Position numbers and translations under genes: made by a program. Under the pieces are notes generated by a model. It had not been told where the DNA came from and ran no database searches. It saw nothing but the letters and a program-made list of their open reading frames with translations. Positions 26,592-35,111 of a DNA stretch of 64,000 nucleotides are shown here, one piece after another (the first letter of the stretch is position 1; each line of letters begins with the position of its first letter). Location of the stretch: positions 1-64,000 of the forward strand of contig JAJFUS010000006.1 in the NCBI GenBank assembly GCA_021372295.1. The letters are read 5' to 3'. Origin of the DNA: a bacterium. Its GTDB lineage: Bacteria; Armatimonadota; UBA5829.

Positions 26592-27533
26592 TTAAGCTAT
26601 CTTCTGCCCCACTCGCAGTCTCGAACTGCGAGATCGGGGATTATCCCTGATTTCATCGGCGCTTGGTATGACCGGCTTCTTTGTCACGACCTCGAGTACC
26701 TTCTTCGCGCCGCATCTGCACTCCGGTAGTCTCGGCGGACACTCGCAGTGACCGGCATACCGCCTAAAAGTGTTCTTAACAATCCTGTCTTCAAGGCTGT
26801 GAAAACTGATTACCGCCACGCGCCCACCGATCTTCAAAGCCTCTATAGCGGCGGGAACACCCTCCTCCACCGCCTCCAGTTCGCGATTCACGACGATCCT
26901 GATCGCCTGAAACGTGCGGGTCGCCGGATGAATATCCTGCTGCCAGCGGTTCTTAGCCGGGATTGCCGACACAACTATTTCGGCAAGTTCTCCCGTGCGA
27001 GTGATCCGACCAGCCCCCCGCCTCTCGACAATCGCCTTGGCGATTCGCCTCGAATAACGTTCTTCGCCGTACCGCCAGATCAGATCGGCAAGATTTTGTT
27101 CGCTGTAAATGTTTACAATATCCGCCGCACTCGCCGTACCTTCTGCCGGGTTCATTCGCATGTCAAGCTCTTCGTCACGAGAGAAACTAAACCCGCGCTC
27201 GGCATCGAGTTGATGCGATGAAACCCCTAGATCGAAAAGCGCGCCGTCGAGTTCCCCAACGCCAAGCGACTCCAAAACCGATCCGAGATCTCGGAAGTTA
27301 GCCCGCACGAGCCTGACACTCTCGCCAAACCGCTTCAAACGCTGCCCGGCATATTCTATGGCTTCCGGGTCACGATCAATGCCGATAAGGATGCCATCGG
27401 AACCGATTCGCTCCAGGATGGCCTCGGAATGGCCTCCGCCGCCCAAAGTCCCGTCAAGAAAAACGCCGCCCTCCCGTGGGTCGAGCAGCGAAATGATCTC
27501 GTTAACCAGGACCGGTTTGTGATACTCCGGCAT
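26592..27533 (-). CDS. rsmH: 16S rRNA (cytosine(1402)-N4)-methyltransferase RsmH
   Basis: S-adenosylmethionine-dependent methylation of C1402 in 16S rRNA. It begins PEYHKPVLVNEIISLLDP, then GVFLDGTLGGGGHSEAIL (SAM-binding), LFDLGVSSHQLDAERGFSF, TFQAIRIVVNREL and VISFHSLEDRIVKNTFR, all hallmarks of the family. At 313 residues it is of normal length. The ATG at 27533 overlaps the end of mraZ by 32 bases; an upstream in-frame start is less likely. Confidence 0.97.
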   Translation of the reverse strand: MPEYHKPVLVNEIISLLDPREGGVFLDGTLGGGGHSEAILERIGSDGILIGIDRDPEAIEYAGQRLKRFGESVRLVRANFRDLGSVLESLGVGELDGALFDLGVSSHQLDAERGFSFSRDEELDMRMNPAEGTASAADIVNIYSEQNLADLIWRYGEERYSRRIAKAIVERRGAGRITRTGELAEIVVSAIPAKNRWQQDIHPATRTFQAIRIVVNRELEAVEEGVPAAIEALKIGGRVAVISFHSLEDRIVKNTFRRYAGHCECPPRLPECRCGAKKVLEVVTKKPVIPSADEIRDNPRSRSSRLRVGQKIA

Positions 27534-28002
27534 CCTGTGCTCCCGGCCTCCCGTCGCCTGGCGCTCCAAGCAGCGCCACTCCAGAGGCTATAAGATCAGC
27601 CACGCTGTCATTTTCATATTGATACTTTTCAAGTTCCTGCGGAGACCACAACTCGACGCACCGCCCACGGCCGTACACGACAACATCGTCGGTAATGCCC
27701 GCGTATCGGCGATGCTCAGGCGTAAGTTGCACTCTGAACTGACCGTCCGCGCTCGCCGTAACCATCTCCCCAAAGAAATGGCGATGCAGCCGCGTGACAT
27801 GCGGGTTCAGCAGCAGTTCAAGCGGGCCGCCGAAGCTGTTGAGCTGTTCTTCAAGCTGGGTTTTCCAATCCAACGGAAAAACACACAGGCAGCCTAAACC
27901 CTTCGTTATGATGAACTCTTCTCCAAGCTCATAACGAAACTTCTTGGGCATAACAAACCTGCCCGCCGAGTCCAAACTGTGTGTGTACGACCCACCAAAC
28001 AT
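27502..28002 (-). CDS. mraZ: Transcriptional regulator MraZ
   Basis: An AbrB-fold DNA-binding protein that controls its own division cluster. It starts MFGGSYTHSLDSAGRFVMPKK and has the second half-repeat TASADGQFRVQLTPEHRRYAGI, the two-fold MraZ architecture. The tail of about 20 residues after the second domain (GVALLGAPGDGRPGAQDAGV) is low-complexity and partly overlaps rsmH. GGAGG lies 9 bases before the ATG. It is the first gene of the cluster. Confidence 0.96.
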   Translation of the reverse strand: MFGGSYTHSLDSAGRFVMPKKFRYELGEEFIITKGLGCLCVFPLDWKTQLEEQLNSFGGPLELLLNPHVTRLHRHFFGEMVTASADGQFRVQLTPEHRRYAGITDDVVVYGRGRCVELWSPQELEKYQYENDSVADLIASGVALLGAPGDGRPGAQDAGVSQTGPG

Positions 28003-28202
28003 GGGGATCAGCCTCCAGCGATCACTCCATCACTATACCTATCAGTTGCCAATAAAACTCCATTTAAAATGCAAAATTGCGGCTTTGCCGAAGATTAAAT
28101 TCCATTATCATGCCAACAAAGCACCAACTGATGTAGAGAGTTTAGCAGCAGAGTCGGTCATTGTCAAGTGGCGACAGGAAAAAAGATGGACTATTTTCGC
28201 TG
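28003..28202. other. Intergenic control region between mraZ and the divergent small gene
   Basis: A 200-base gene-free, AT-richer region that must hold the promoter of the mraZ cluster. On the minus strand a TATAGT (28037-28032) is a possible -10 without a good -35. TGGAG/TGGCA words recur in it at 11-12 base spacing near mraZ (four copies within 60 bases) and could be MraZ operator repeats, but this is speculative. Confidence 0.35.
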
Positions 28203-28232
28203 TTGCGAACGCTTGGGCAACTGTGATATAAT
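28203..28232 (+). promoter_or_regulatory. Promoter of the small gene at 28342
   Basis: TTGCGA (28203-28208), an 18-base spacer and TATAAT (28227-28232) with an upstream TG that makes an extended -10. The predicted 5' leader is about 100 bases. Confidence 0.7.
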
Positions 28233-28341
28233 GAGCTACTTGTGAGTCCGACGCATGCGTCGGCAGAAACCAGCAGATATTCTACCGGATGCGCAGCGCG
28301 CGCCGGAATTGAGTTCTAATTTTTGCACGAGGTGGATTTCA

Positions 28342-28707
28342 GTGGCTGAGAAAGGTAAACTTAGTAAGACCGCGCGGGCTTCAACCCATTTTGGCAAAGC
28401 CGAAGCGCAGACCGTTATCGAGAACGACAGCTCTCGAGGTAAAGTATTTGTGGAAGTAAAGAAACTTATGACGGAAGCCGGCATCGGGTTCCAGAACCTG
28501 AGTTCTTCGCATCCGATCATCGTGAACAAGGGCAGCTTCGACCAGGCCTTGACCGTCGTCAAGGGCGCTCTCGTCGATGGCGAAACCTCTCGTTACACTG
28601 TTGAAAAGGAAGAAGCAGGCCATGTCGTTCTTGTGGAGAACACTCCCAAAGAACCGACTCGAATGGTAATCAAAGAAAGCCCGTTCGTCTGGTACGCCGC
28701 AGTCTAG
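28342..28707 (+). CDS. Conserved-looking small protein of unknown function
   Basis: A 121-residue soluble protein that I do not recognise. It is highly charged at the N terminus (AEKGKLSKTARASTHFGKAE), with alternating strand/helix character after that and an aromatic end (FVWYAAV). No signal peptide or membrane segment is present. The GTG start has GAGGTGG upstream. It has a good extended -10 promoter and a strong terminator, so it is a genuine and probably well-expressed single gene. It lies divergent from mraZ and convergent with PBP2. Confidence 0.75.
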   Translation: MAEKGKLSKTARASTHFGKAEAQTVIENDSSRGKVFVEVKKLMTEAGIGFQNLSSSHPIIVNKGSFDQALTVVKGALVDGETSRYTVEKEEAGHVVLVENTPKEPTRMVIKESPFVWYAAV

Positions 28708-28714
28708 TCGCATT

Positions 28715-28757
28715 AAGTAAGTCACGAGAATGCTTTGAGTTTTCGTGACTTACTTTT
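28715..28757. terminator. Bidirectional intrinsic terminator
   Basis: A perfect 13-bp stem, AAGTAAGTCACGA (28715-28727) with TCGTGACTTACTT (28743-28755), lies between the small gene and the stop codon of PBP2. T-rich bases flank it on the plus side and the loop side is A/T rich. It serves two convergent genes. Confidence 0.8.
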
Positions 28758-30603
28758 AATCCCCACTCACAAAGACCTTCTTCTGCCCGATTTCGCCCAC
28801 TTTCTTCTTGCCGAAGTACACATCCATAATCGCGCGGCAGACCGGCGCGGCGGCCGTGGCTCCGTGACGACCATGCTCGACTATACACGCAATCGCTATT
28901 CGGGGTTTCTCCACCGGAGCAAAACAGACGAACCACGCATGCGCCGCGCCTCTGTTCTCAGCCGAACCCGTCTTTCCCGCAACAGTGATACCCGGAATGT
29001 TGCACACTCTGCCGGTTCCCTCAGTAACTGTAGCGCGCATGGCCTGCCGAACCATCTCAAAGTTTTCCGGTGAAGCATCGACCTGGTGCATAACTATAGG
29101 TTTCGTGCGGCTGATGATCTTGCCGTTGCGATCCAGCACTTCATCGAGCAGATACGGCTTATAGACCTTGCCCTTGTTCGCAACCGCAGCGATAGCCAGA
29201 GCCATCTGGAGCGGGCTTGTCTCAACGTATCCCTGACCGATACCGCAGCTCGGAGTCTCACCGGGATACCACTTCTGCTGAGAGGGAGTGCTCTTGAACC
29301 GCTTTTTCTTCCACTGGGTGCTGGGCATGGTGCCGACGTGGTTGTCATCGTAACGGCTTTCGTAAGGCAGGTCGATCCCCGTAGCCTGGCCGATGCCGAA
29401 CTGTTTCGCGACTCTCGCCATTCGATCAATCCCGAGACGCAGTGAAAGTCTGTAAAACCATACATCGCACGACTCGGCGATCGCACGTTTGAACGTCACC
29501 CCACCGCCGTGCACTTTCCAGCAGCCGAACCGGTGGCGGCCGAAGTAAAACGACCCCGGACAGCTCACCGTGGTATGTTCGTTGCAAACGTTGTAGACCA
29601 GCCCCGCAATCGCCATAATCGGCTTGAACGTGGATCCGGGTGGATAAACGTTGTACACACTCCTGTTCTGCAGCGCCCTTTCGCGGGTGATCTTGTCCCA
29701 ATCCGAACGCTTTATGCGTTTGACGAATATATTGGGGTCGTAAGAAGGCTTGCTGACCATCGCCAGCACCTTGCCGGTGTTGACATCAATAGCTGCGACC
29801 GCGCCGGTCTGATTGCCCAGCGACCGCTCGGCGGCGACTTGCAGATCACGGTCTAGGGTAAGCTTGAGAGTCTTGCCTGGAACGGAACGCTTCTCGCCGA
29901 GTATCCGCACGACCCTGCCCATCGCATTGACCTCAATTTGCTTGCCGCCGTCCGTTCCTCTCAGCAGGTCTTCATACTCTCTTTCGAGGCCGGACTTGCC
30001 CACATAGTCGCCAGGGCGATAGTCATTCTTGCCCTCTTTTTCGGCCTCGGCAAGGCGCTCCTCGCTGATCTCACCGAGATAACCCACCACATGCGCAACC
30101 GCCTGGCCGTCAGGATAATTTCTGAGGTTGTCGAGCTCCACGCTCACACCGGGCAGTTCCATGCGAAGCTCGCCGATCCGGGCAACCGTCATCAGCGGCA
30201 CATCGACTTCCACCCTCACCGGCGCTCCAGGACGAGACTCGCCTTTCCTGACGCTTGTCTCCAACCTGTCGGAAAGCTCATCGGGAGTGATCTTTAGAAT
30301 GTCGCAGAGTATACGCATGGCGCGCTCGTGTTCGTTCAAGACATCGGGGACGGCCAAAACCACGAACTGAGGACGGCTGGTGGCAATGACCCTGCCCTTG
30401 CGATCGAGCAAAGTGCCTCTTGGGGCGCGGGCGCGAAGCAGCTTGATCCTGTTCGACTCGGAAGCCTGCATCAACTCGTCACCGAGAGCAACCTGCAAAT
30501 ACCAGAGGCGCGCAAGCAGGATTAGGAACAACACCGACACGACTATCGCGAACGCATTGATTCGCGCAAGCTGGAGTTTGCGGTCTTCGGATCTGCTGGC
30601 CAC
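28756..30603 (-). CDS. mrdA: Penicillin-binding protein 2 (elongasome transpeptidase)
   Basis: A class B transpeptidase that normally pairs with RodA for cell elongation. The 615 residues contain an N-terminal membrane helix (INAFAIVVSVLFLILLARLWYL within the first 40), a pedestal domain beginning RAPRGTLLDRKGRVIA, a linker with YRPGDYVGKSGLEREYEDLLRG typical of PBP2/MrdA, then SxxK in YPPGSTFKPI, SxD in ESCDVWFY and KTG in AGKTGSAE. The GTG start follows AGGGG. It is 12 bases downstream of the class A PBP gene, and the two form a cell-wall synthesis operon. No rodA is in the window. Confidence 0.95.
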   Translation of the reverse strand: MASRSEDRKLQLARINAFAIVVSVLFLILLARLWYLQVALGDELMQASESNRIKLLRARAPRGTLLDRKGRVIATSRPQFVVLAVPDVLNEHERAMRILCDILKITPDELSDRLETSVRKGESRPGAPVRVEVDVPLMTVARIGELRMELPGVSVELDNLRNYPDGQAVAHVVGYLGEISEERLAEAEKEGKNDYRPGDYVGKSGLEREYEDLLRGTDGGKQIEVNAMGRVVRILGEKRSVPGKTLKLTLDRDLQVAAERSLGNQTGAVAAIDVNTGKVLAMVSKPSYDPNIFVKRIKRSDWDKITRERALQNRSVYNVYPPGSTFKPIMAIAGLVYNVCNEHTTVSCPGSFYFGRHRFGCWKVHGGGVTFKRAIAESCDVWFYRLSLRLGIDRMARVAKQFGIGQATGIDLPYESRYDDNHVGTMPSTQWKKKRFKSTPSQQKWYPGETPSCGIGQGYVETSPLQMALAIAAVANKGKVYKPYLLDEVLDRNGKIISRTKPIVMHQVDASPENFEMVRQAMRATVTEGTGRVCNIPGITVAGKTGSAENRGAAHAWFVCFAPVEKPRIAIACIVEHGRHGATAAAPVCRAIMDVYFGKKKVGEIGQKKVFVSGD

Positions 30604-30615
30604 TGTAGCGCGCCC

Positions 30616-32943
30616 CTACTCTCTTGCACGGCTGTGCACTGTGCACACCTGCATCGGCGCTTCGTCGATGGGCATCCGTTTTTTTACGGACGGGCAGTTG
30701 CGCGTGGCCAGAAGACCGCTGTCCCGGCAGATGACTACGTCGACGTACTGCACTTCCTTCTTTGGCTGGCTCCTGCGAGGACGGCTATCTTCCTCGGTAC
30801 GGCGAGATTTCGTGTGAACAGCGCAATATGTCGTCGGCTCAGTTCCTCGAAGCATCCTCTCGACATGCGTAGCCGGGCAATTACCCGTAGCGAGCAATTG
30901 GCTTTCATCACACAGCCTGACGGATACAACGTCCGAATCCTCATCAGTCACGTCAGGCTTAGACTCGGTTGATTCGTCTCGTCGTTCTTCATGCCGTGGC
31001 TCGGTGCGCGCGCGATTCTCCTCCTGGTGAACGGCACTCGGCGCTTTCTCGACATTGGCTTTCTGCGGGACCTTATTGTCGTCCTTATGGATCTCTTCAT
31101 ATATCGGCAGCGACTTGAGCATAAACTCTTTCCAGATCGGAGCGCATACCAACCCGCCAAATGCGCGCCTCATCGACTCATAATTGTCATTACCGACCCA
31201 GCACGCCGCCACCAGCTTGCCGGGAACGTATCCAATAAACCATGCATCTCGGTCATCGTTAGTAGTTCCTGTCTTGCCTCTTGCCTCGGAAACGCCTCTA
31301 ACCGAAGTACCGGTTCCGCCTCTGCGCGTAACCACCGCCCTGAGCATCTTGTCCATATCGGAGTTGACTTTCTCGGATATGACCCGCCTGCCCTCTGGCA
31401 CGTAGTCCTGATAGATCTCGCCGCGACTGTTGGTCACGCGGATTATCGAGCACGCATCGACGTGCACGCCATCGTTTGCGAAAGTGCCGTAAGCCGAGGC
31501 AATCTCAATGGGGCGAAGTCCGCCGATGCCGCCGATTGCGGTCGACAAATAAGGCTCAAGTGGCGACTCTATACCCATCAACTGAGCATATTTGATGACA
31601 TTCTCCATGCCGACTTTCTCGGCCACCTTTATGGCAGGAATGTTGATCGAGCGCGCCACCGCCGACTCCATCGTCACCCAACCATGCCATTTATTGTCGT
31701 AATTCTTTGGCCTCCACGCGCCGCCGGAGCCGTTGGGGAACGAAACAGGCCCGTCGAGTATCTTGTCCGAGGGCTTCATTCCCGCCGCTAATGCGGCCGT
31801 ATATACGAACGCCTTGAATGCACTTCCAGGCTGGCGCTTGGCTTGAGCGCAGCGGTTGAACTGGCTCGCCGGATCGACGCTGCCCACCATCGCCCGAATA
31901 TATCCAGTGGCTGGTTCGATTGCAATAAAGCACCCTTCGCTTACGTGGCGCAGCTTTTCGTGTCTTCTCACGCCATTGCGGAGAGCGTCTTCAGCGATCT
32001 CCTGCATTTTGTAGTTAAGGGTGGTATAGACCCTCAGACCGCCCTTGAACAGCACGTCGTCGCCGTACTTTTCCTTGAGCTGCTTAGTAACATAATCGAC
32101 AAAATGCGGAGCCTTGTAAGTATTTCGACCTTTGGTTCGCCGCACAATACGCAAGCCCTCTGCCTTTGCCTCGTCACGCTGCTGCGAGGTGATGTAACCT
32201 AGATCCGCCATTGCATCGAGGACAACATCCCGCCTGCCCTTTGCGGCTTCCGGGTCTTCGTGCGGAGAATATCCCGACGGCTTCTGAGGCATACCGGCAA
32301 GCATCGCGCACTGGGCGAGATCGAGCCTGCCAACATCCTTCCCGAAATACACACGCGCCGCCGCCTGCACGCCGAACGCCCCACTGCCGTAGTAAACCTG
32401 GTTCAGATAGAGCTCAAGAATCTTGTCCTTGGTAAAGCTGCGCTCCATAAGGATCGCCAGCACGACTTCCTGGATTTTGCGGTTCACCGTCTTGCGCTGG
32501 GTCAAATACACATTCCTCGCGAGTTGCTGTGTAATGGTACTGCCGCCCTGAGCCATTCTCTGGCCGCGCAAATTCTGCCACACGGCTCGCGCGATACCGC
32601 GCATGTCGATCCCTGAATGGTGATAAAACCGCTTGTCTTCTATCGCAACGGTCGCGTCGCGCAGATTTTTGGGGATGTCGTTCAAAGGGACATTCGTCCG
32701 ATCCTCGCGATAAATGCGGCCGAGGATGACATTGTCGCTGGAGTAGATGATCGTCGCCTCGGGCGGCTCAAAATCGCCCACCGACGGCAATTCCTTTGAC
32801 AGGTTGATAAAAAGGCCGAGCGCCACCCCCACCGAGGCGCTCACTCCCAACAATATCATAACCTGTAACGCAGTCACTATAGACCGCAGCCTGCTTCGCC
32901 TGCCGCGGGTTGTTTCGGATCTTCGTGATGAAGATGATGCCAT
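30616..32943 (-). CDS. Class A penicillin-binding protein (PBP1A type)
   Basis: A bifunctional peptidoglycan glycosyltransferase/transpeptidase of 775 residues. It has an N-terminal basic tail and membrane helix (ALQVMILLGVSASVGVALGL), a GT51 domain (AIEDKRFYHHSGIDMRGIAR, GGSTITQQLARN, YYGSGAFGVQAAARVYFGK) and a transpeptidase domain with SxxK in RQPGSAFKAF, SxN in ARSINIPA and KTG in RGKTGTTND. A charged linker of about 60 residues follows. The C terminus holds two cysteine-paired repeats, CDESQLLATGNCP...YCAVH and CRDSGLLATRNCP...VCTVH. Such a motif is known, usually once, at the C terminus of some Gram-positive PBP1 proteins. A consensus promoter lies directly upstream. Confidence 0.96.
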   Translation of the reverse strand: MASSSSRRSETTRGRRSRLRSIVTALQVMILLGVSASVGVALGLFINLSKELPSVGDFEPPEATIIYSSDNVILGRIYREDRTNVPLNDIPKNLRDATVAIEDKRFYHHSGIDMRGIARAVWQNLRGQRMAQGGSTITQQLARNVYLTQRKTVNRKIQEVVLAILMERSFTKDKILELYLNQVYYGSGAFGVQAAARVYFGKDVGRLDLAQCAMLAGMPQKPSGYSPHEDPEAAKGRRDVVLDAMADLGYITSQQRDEAKAEGLRIVRRTKGRNTYKAPHFVDYVTKQLKEKYGDDVLFKGGLRVYTTLNYKMQEIAEDALRNGVRRHEKLRHVSEGCFIAIEPATGYIRAMVGSVDPASQFNRCAQAKRQPGSAFKAFVYTAALAAGMKPSDKILDGPVSFPNGSGGAWRPKNYDNKWHGWVTMESAVARSINIPAIKVAEKVGMENVIKYAQLMGIESPLEPYLSTAIGGIGGLRPIEIASAYGTFANDGVHVDACSIIRVTNSRGEIYQDYVPEGRRVISEKVNSDMDKMLRAVVTRRGGTGTSVRGVSEARGKTGTTNDDRDAWFIGYVPGKLVAACWVGNDNYESMRRAFGGLVCAPIWKEFMLKSLPIYEEIHKDDNKVPQKANVEKAPSAVHQEENRARTEPRHEERRDESTESKPDVTDEDSDVVSVRLCDESQLLATGNCPATHVERMLRGTEPTTYCAVHTKSRRTEEDSRPRRSQPKKEVQYVDVVICRDSGLLATRNCPSVKKRMPIDEAPMQVCTVHSRARE

Positions 32944-32960
32944 ATTTACCTCGCACTACG

Positions 32961-32990
32961 ATTATAGTTTCGCACCCACACGGGTGTCAA
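32961..32990 (-). promoter_or_regulatory. Consensus sigma-70 promoter of the class A PBP operon
   Basis: On the minus strand a perfect TTGACA (32990-32985), an 18-base spacer and a perfect TATAAT (32966-32961). The predicted start gives a leader of only about 10 bases that still contains GAGGT before the ATG. Confidence 0.85.
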
Positions 32991-33001
32991 CAGCCCATCC
33001 A

Positions 33002-33010
33002 TGGTATAAT
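33002..33010 (+). promoter_or_regulatory. Extended -10 promoter of queD
   Basis: TGG-TATAAT directly downstream of the divergent PBP promoter. There is no clear -35, as expected for extended -10 promoters. The predicted leader is about 20 bases with AAGGAG before the queD ATG. Confidence 0.65.
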
Positions 33011-33037
33011 TTGTCTATTCAAGGAGCGCCAAGTCAC

Positions 33038-33400
33038 ATGTACGAGATTACCATAGAAGATAGTTTCGACGCAGCCCACCGTCTTCCCAACTACCAGGGA
33101 GACTGCAGCCGCGTCCACGGCCACACATACAAAGTGCAGGCTCGGTTCCGCGCAGACATGCTGGACTCAGTCGGCATGGCCATCGACTTCCGCATGGCCA
33201 AAGAAATTCTCAGAGAAACCCTGAATATCATGGACCACCATTATATTAACGAATTGCCGGAGTTTTCGGATCAAAACCCGACCGCGGAAAACATCGCCAG
33301 ATTTATTTACGACCGCGTTATAACGCGAGAGCGCTTGCTTCACAGCGTAAGCGTCTGGGAAACGCCCACCTCCTGCGCGACATACAGCCGGGAGGATTGA
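33038..33400 (+). CDS. queD: 6-carboxy-5,6,7,8-tetrahydropterin synthase QueD
   Basis: Converts dihydroneopterin triphosphate to 6-carboxytetrahydropterin in the preQ0/queuosine pathway. The 120 residues show the zinc ligands His14, His27 and His29 and the catalytic Cys23 in FDAAHRLPNYQGDCSRVHGH, followed by the DFRMAKEIL and DHHYINELPEF motifs and a C-terminal VWETPTSCATY. AAGGAG precedes the ATG. It is the first gene of a queD-queE-HgdB-like operon; no queC, queF or tgt is visible nearby. Confidence 0.95.
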   Translation: MYEITIEDSFDAAHRLPNYQGDCSRVHGHTYKVQARFRADMLDSVGMAIDFRMAKEILRETLNIMDHHYINELPEFSDQNPTAENIARFIYDRVITRERLLHSVSVWETPTSCATYSRED

Positions 33401-33405
33401 CCAAT

Positions 33406-34137
33406 TTGTGTAAAGGCCATCTGTGCGAGGTTTTCGCGTCAATCCAGGGCGAAGGGGTTTACTGCGGGCAAAGGCAGACGTTCGTCCGTCTTTGGGGATG
33501 CAATCTGTCGTGCGACTATTGCGATACATCTCGCGCAAAAATCGACCGGCCGGCATTCGCAAAGGCTGAAATTCGCCCCGGCGAGGATCAGTTCGATGAA
33601 CTAACCAACCCAATCGACGTTGACACGACCCTAGCTATCTGCCGCAAACTCGGCTCCGAAACGGTCGCGCTCACCGGTGGCGAACCTCTTGTGCAGGCGG
33701 ATTTTCTCATAGCGCTTATGCCCGCGCTTCAGCAAGCCGGGTTCATCACGTATCTTGAGACAAACGGCTCTTTGCCCGGCGAGCTCTCACGCATAATCGA
33801 ACACACCAATATTATCGCCATGGACATCAAACTGCCAAGCGCAAGCGGAATATCGAACTTGTGGGGTACTCACACCAAATTCCTGGAGATTGCGCATGGG
33901 TCAAACGCAGAAATCTTCATAAAGACCGTAATCTCGCCCGGCACACCGGACGAGGAGATGCTGCGCTGCGCCCGGATTATCGCCGGCATCGACCGCTCGA
34001 TCCCTCTGGTGATCCAGCCCGTAAGCGGAGCCGAATTCAATGCATCAACCCTGCTGCGCATGCAGAAAATTGCCGCCGAGTCGCTCGCCGATGTGCGGGT
34101 AATCCCGCAATGTCACAAATTACTCCAAATACCATGA
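33406..34137 (+). CDS. queE: 7-carboxy-7-deazaguanine synthase QueE (radical SAM)
   Basis: A radical SAM enzyme that contracts the pterin ring of the QueD product to 7-carboxy-7-deazaguanine. The iron-sulfur motif is in GCNLSCDYCDT (CxxxCxxC), preceded by EVFASIQGEGVYCGQRQTFVR, the typical start of QueE. The later motifs TGGEPL and ETNGS are present. The start is uncertain between TTG at 33397 (which overlaps the queD stop) and TTG at 33406; the spacing from GGGAGG favours 33406. It overlaps the next gene through ATGA. Confidence 0.95.
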   Translation: MCKGHLCEVFASIQGEGVYCGQRQTFVRLWGCNLSCDYCDTSRAKIDRPAFAKAEIRPGEDQFDELTNPIDVDTTLAICRKLGSETVALTGGEPLVQADFLIALMPALQQAGFITYLETNGSLPGELSRIIEHTNIIAMDIKLPSASGISNLWGTHTKFLEIAHGSNAEIFIKTVISPGTPDEEMLRCARIIAGIDRSIPLVIQPVSGAEFNASTLLRMQKIAAESLADVRVIPQCHKLLQIP

Positions 34138-35111
34138 AAAAAATCGGCATTACTACAACAATACCTGTAGAGGTGGTCTACGCAGCGGGATGCGTGCCCG
34201 TCGACCTCAACAACATCTTCATCACCTCCGACAACGCGCCCCAACTCGTTGCCGAAGCCGAGTACCAGGGCTATCCCAGAAATGCCTGCGGTTGGATCAA
34301 AGGCATTTACTCGACGGTAAAGAAAACGCAGTTGGACGCGGTAATAGCCGTGGTCGAGGGCGATTGTTCGCAGACTCAGGCGATGGTCGAAACACTGGAG
34401 ATGGACGGTGTCGAGATAATTCCATTCGCCTACCCGTACGGCCGTGACCAAGACCTGCTGCGCATGCAAATCAACAAACTCATTTCTCGATTAGGCGCGA
34501 CCTGGGATGACGCGCTGGCGTGGAAGAGCCGTCTCGACCGCATCCGGCAAAAAGTGCGCCTGATCGACGATCTCACATGGCAAACAGGCTTAATATCGTC
34601 TTTCGAGAACCACTATTACCAGATCAATTGCAGCGACTTTTTGGGCAACCCCGACACATACGAAGCCGAAGTAGACGCGCGCCTGGCTCAGTTTGACTCG
34701 TCACTGTCCACTTGTAGCTCCCCGCTGCGCCTGGGCTTTATCGGAGTCCCGCCGATCTTCACCGACTTCTACCCGTATATCGAAAGCCTGGGCGCGCATG
34801 TGGTATTTAACGAAGTGCAGCGTCAGTTCACAATGCCGTTCGATGCTGCCGGCCTTGTAGAGCAGTACGCGCTTTACACCTACCCTTACGATGTCTTCGC
34901 AAGAATAGCTGATATTAAAAGCGAAACTCAGAGGCGCAAGCTTGACGGTCTGATCCACTACACCCAAAGCTTCTGCTTCAGGCAAATTCAGGACATGATA
35001 ATCCGCAAGGAAGTGGACGTGCCGATTCTGACGGTCGAAGGCGACGCGCCAATGAAGCTGGACGCGCGAACGAAGGTCAGAATAGAGAGCTTCGTCGAAA
35101 TGCTGAGCTAG
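34134..35111 (+). CDS. HgdB/BcrC-like 2-hydroxyacyl-CoA dehydratase family Fe-S protein
   Basis: A 325-residue protein resembling the 2-hydroxyacyl-CoA dehydratase / benzoyl-CoA reductase BcrC-HgdB family (PF06050), which holds [4Fe-4S] or double-cubane clusters and performs low-potential reductions. Visible features are ITTTIPVEVVYAAGCVPVDLNN at the start (family N-terminal motif), Cys52 in NACGWIKG, Cys78 in VEGDCSQT and a late Cys in YTQSFCFRQ. The ATG at 34134 overlaps the queE stop (ATGA), which implies translational coupling; an in-frame ATG at 34110 is also possible. No partner subunit or activase lies beside it. The reaction is unknown. The link to deazapurine metabolism is inferred from the operon only. 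Confidence 0.8.
   Translation: MKKIGITTTIPVEVVYAAGCVPVDLNNIFITSDNAPQLVAEAEYQGYPRNACGWIKGIYSTVKKTQLDAVIAVVEGDCSQTQAMVETLEMDGVEIIPFAYPYGRDQDLLRMQINKLISRLGATWDDALAWKSRLDRIRQKVRLIDDLTWQTGLISSFENHYYQINCSDFLGNPDTYEAEVDARLAQFDSSLSTCSSPLRLGFIGVPPIFTDFYPYIESLGAHVVFNEVQRQFTMPFDAAGLVEQYALYTYPYDVFARIADIKSETQRRKLDGLIHYTQSFCFRQIQDMIIRKEVDVPILTVEGDAPMKLDARTKVRIESFVEMLS

Noticed and set aside
28003-28080. MraZ operator repeats upstream of mraZ as a firm feature
   Set aside because: TGGAG/TGGCA words recur, but their spacing is irregular and the known operators differ between species; noted only as a possibility.
34134-35111. A full 2-hydroxyglutaryl-CoA dehydratase
   Set aside because: No second subunit or activase gene is adjacent, and the operon context is queuosine synthesis, so only the family-level call is made.
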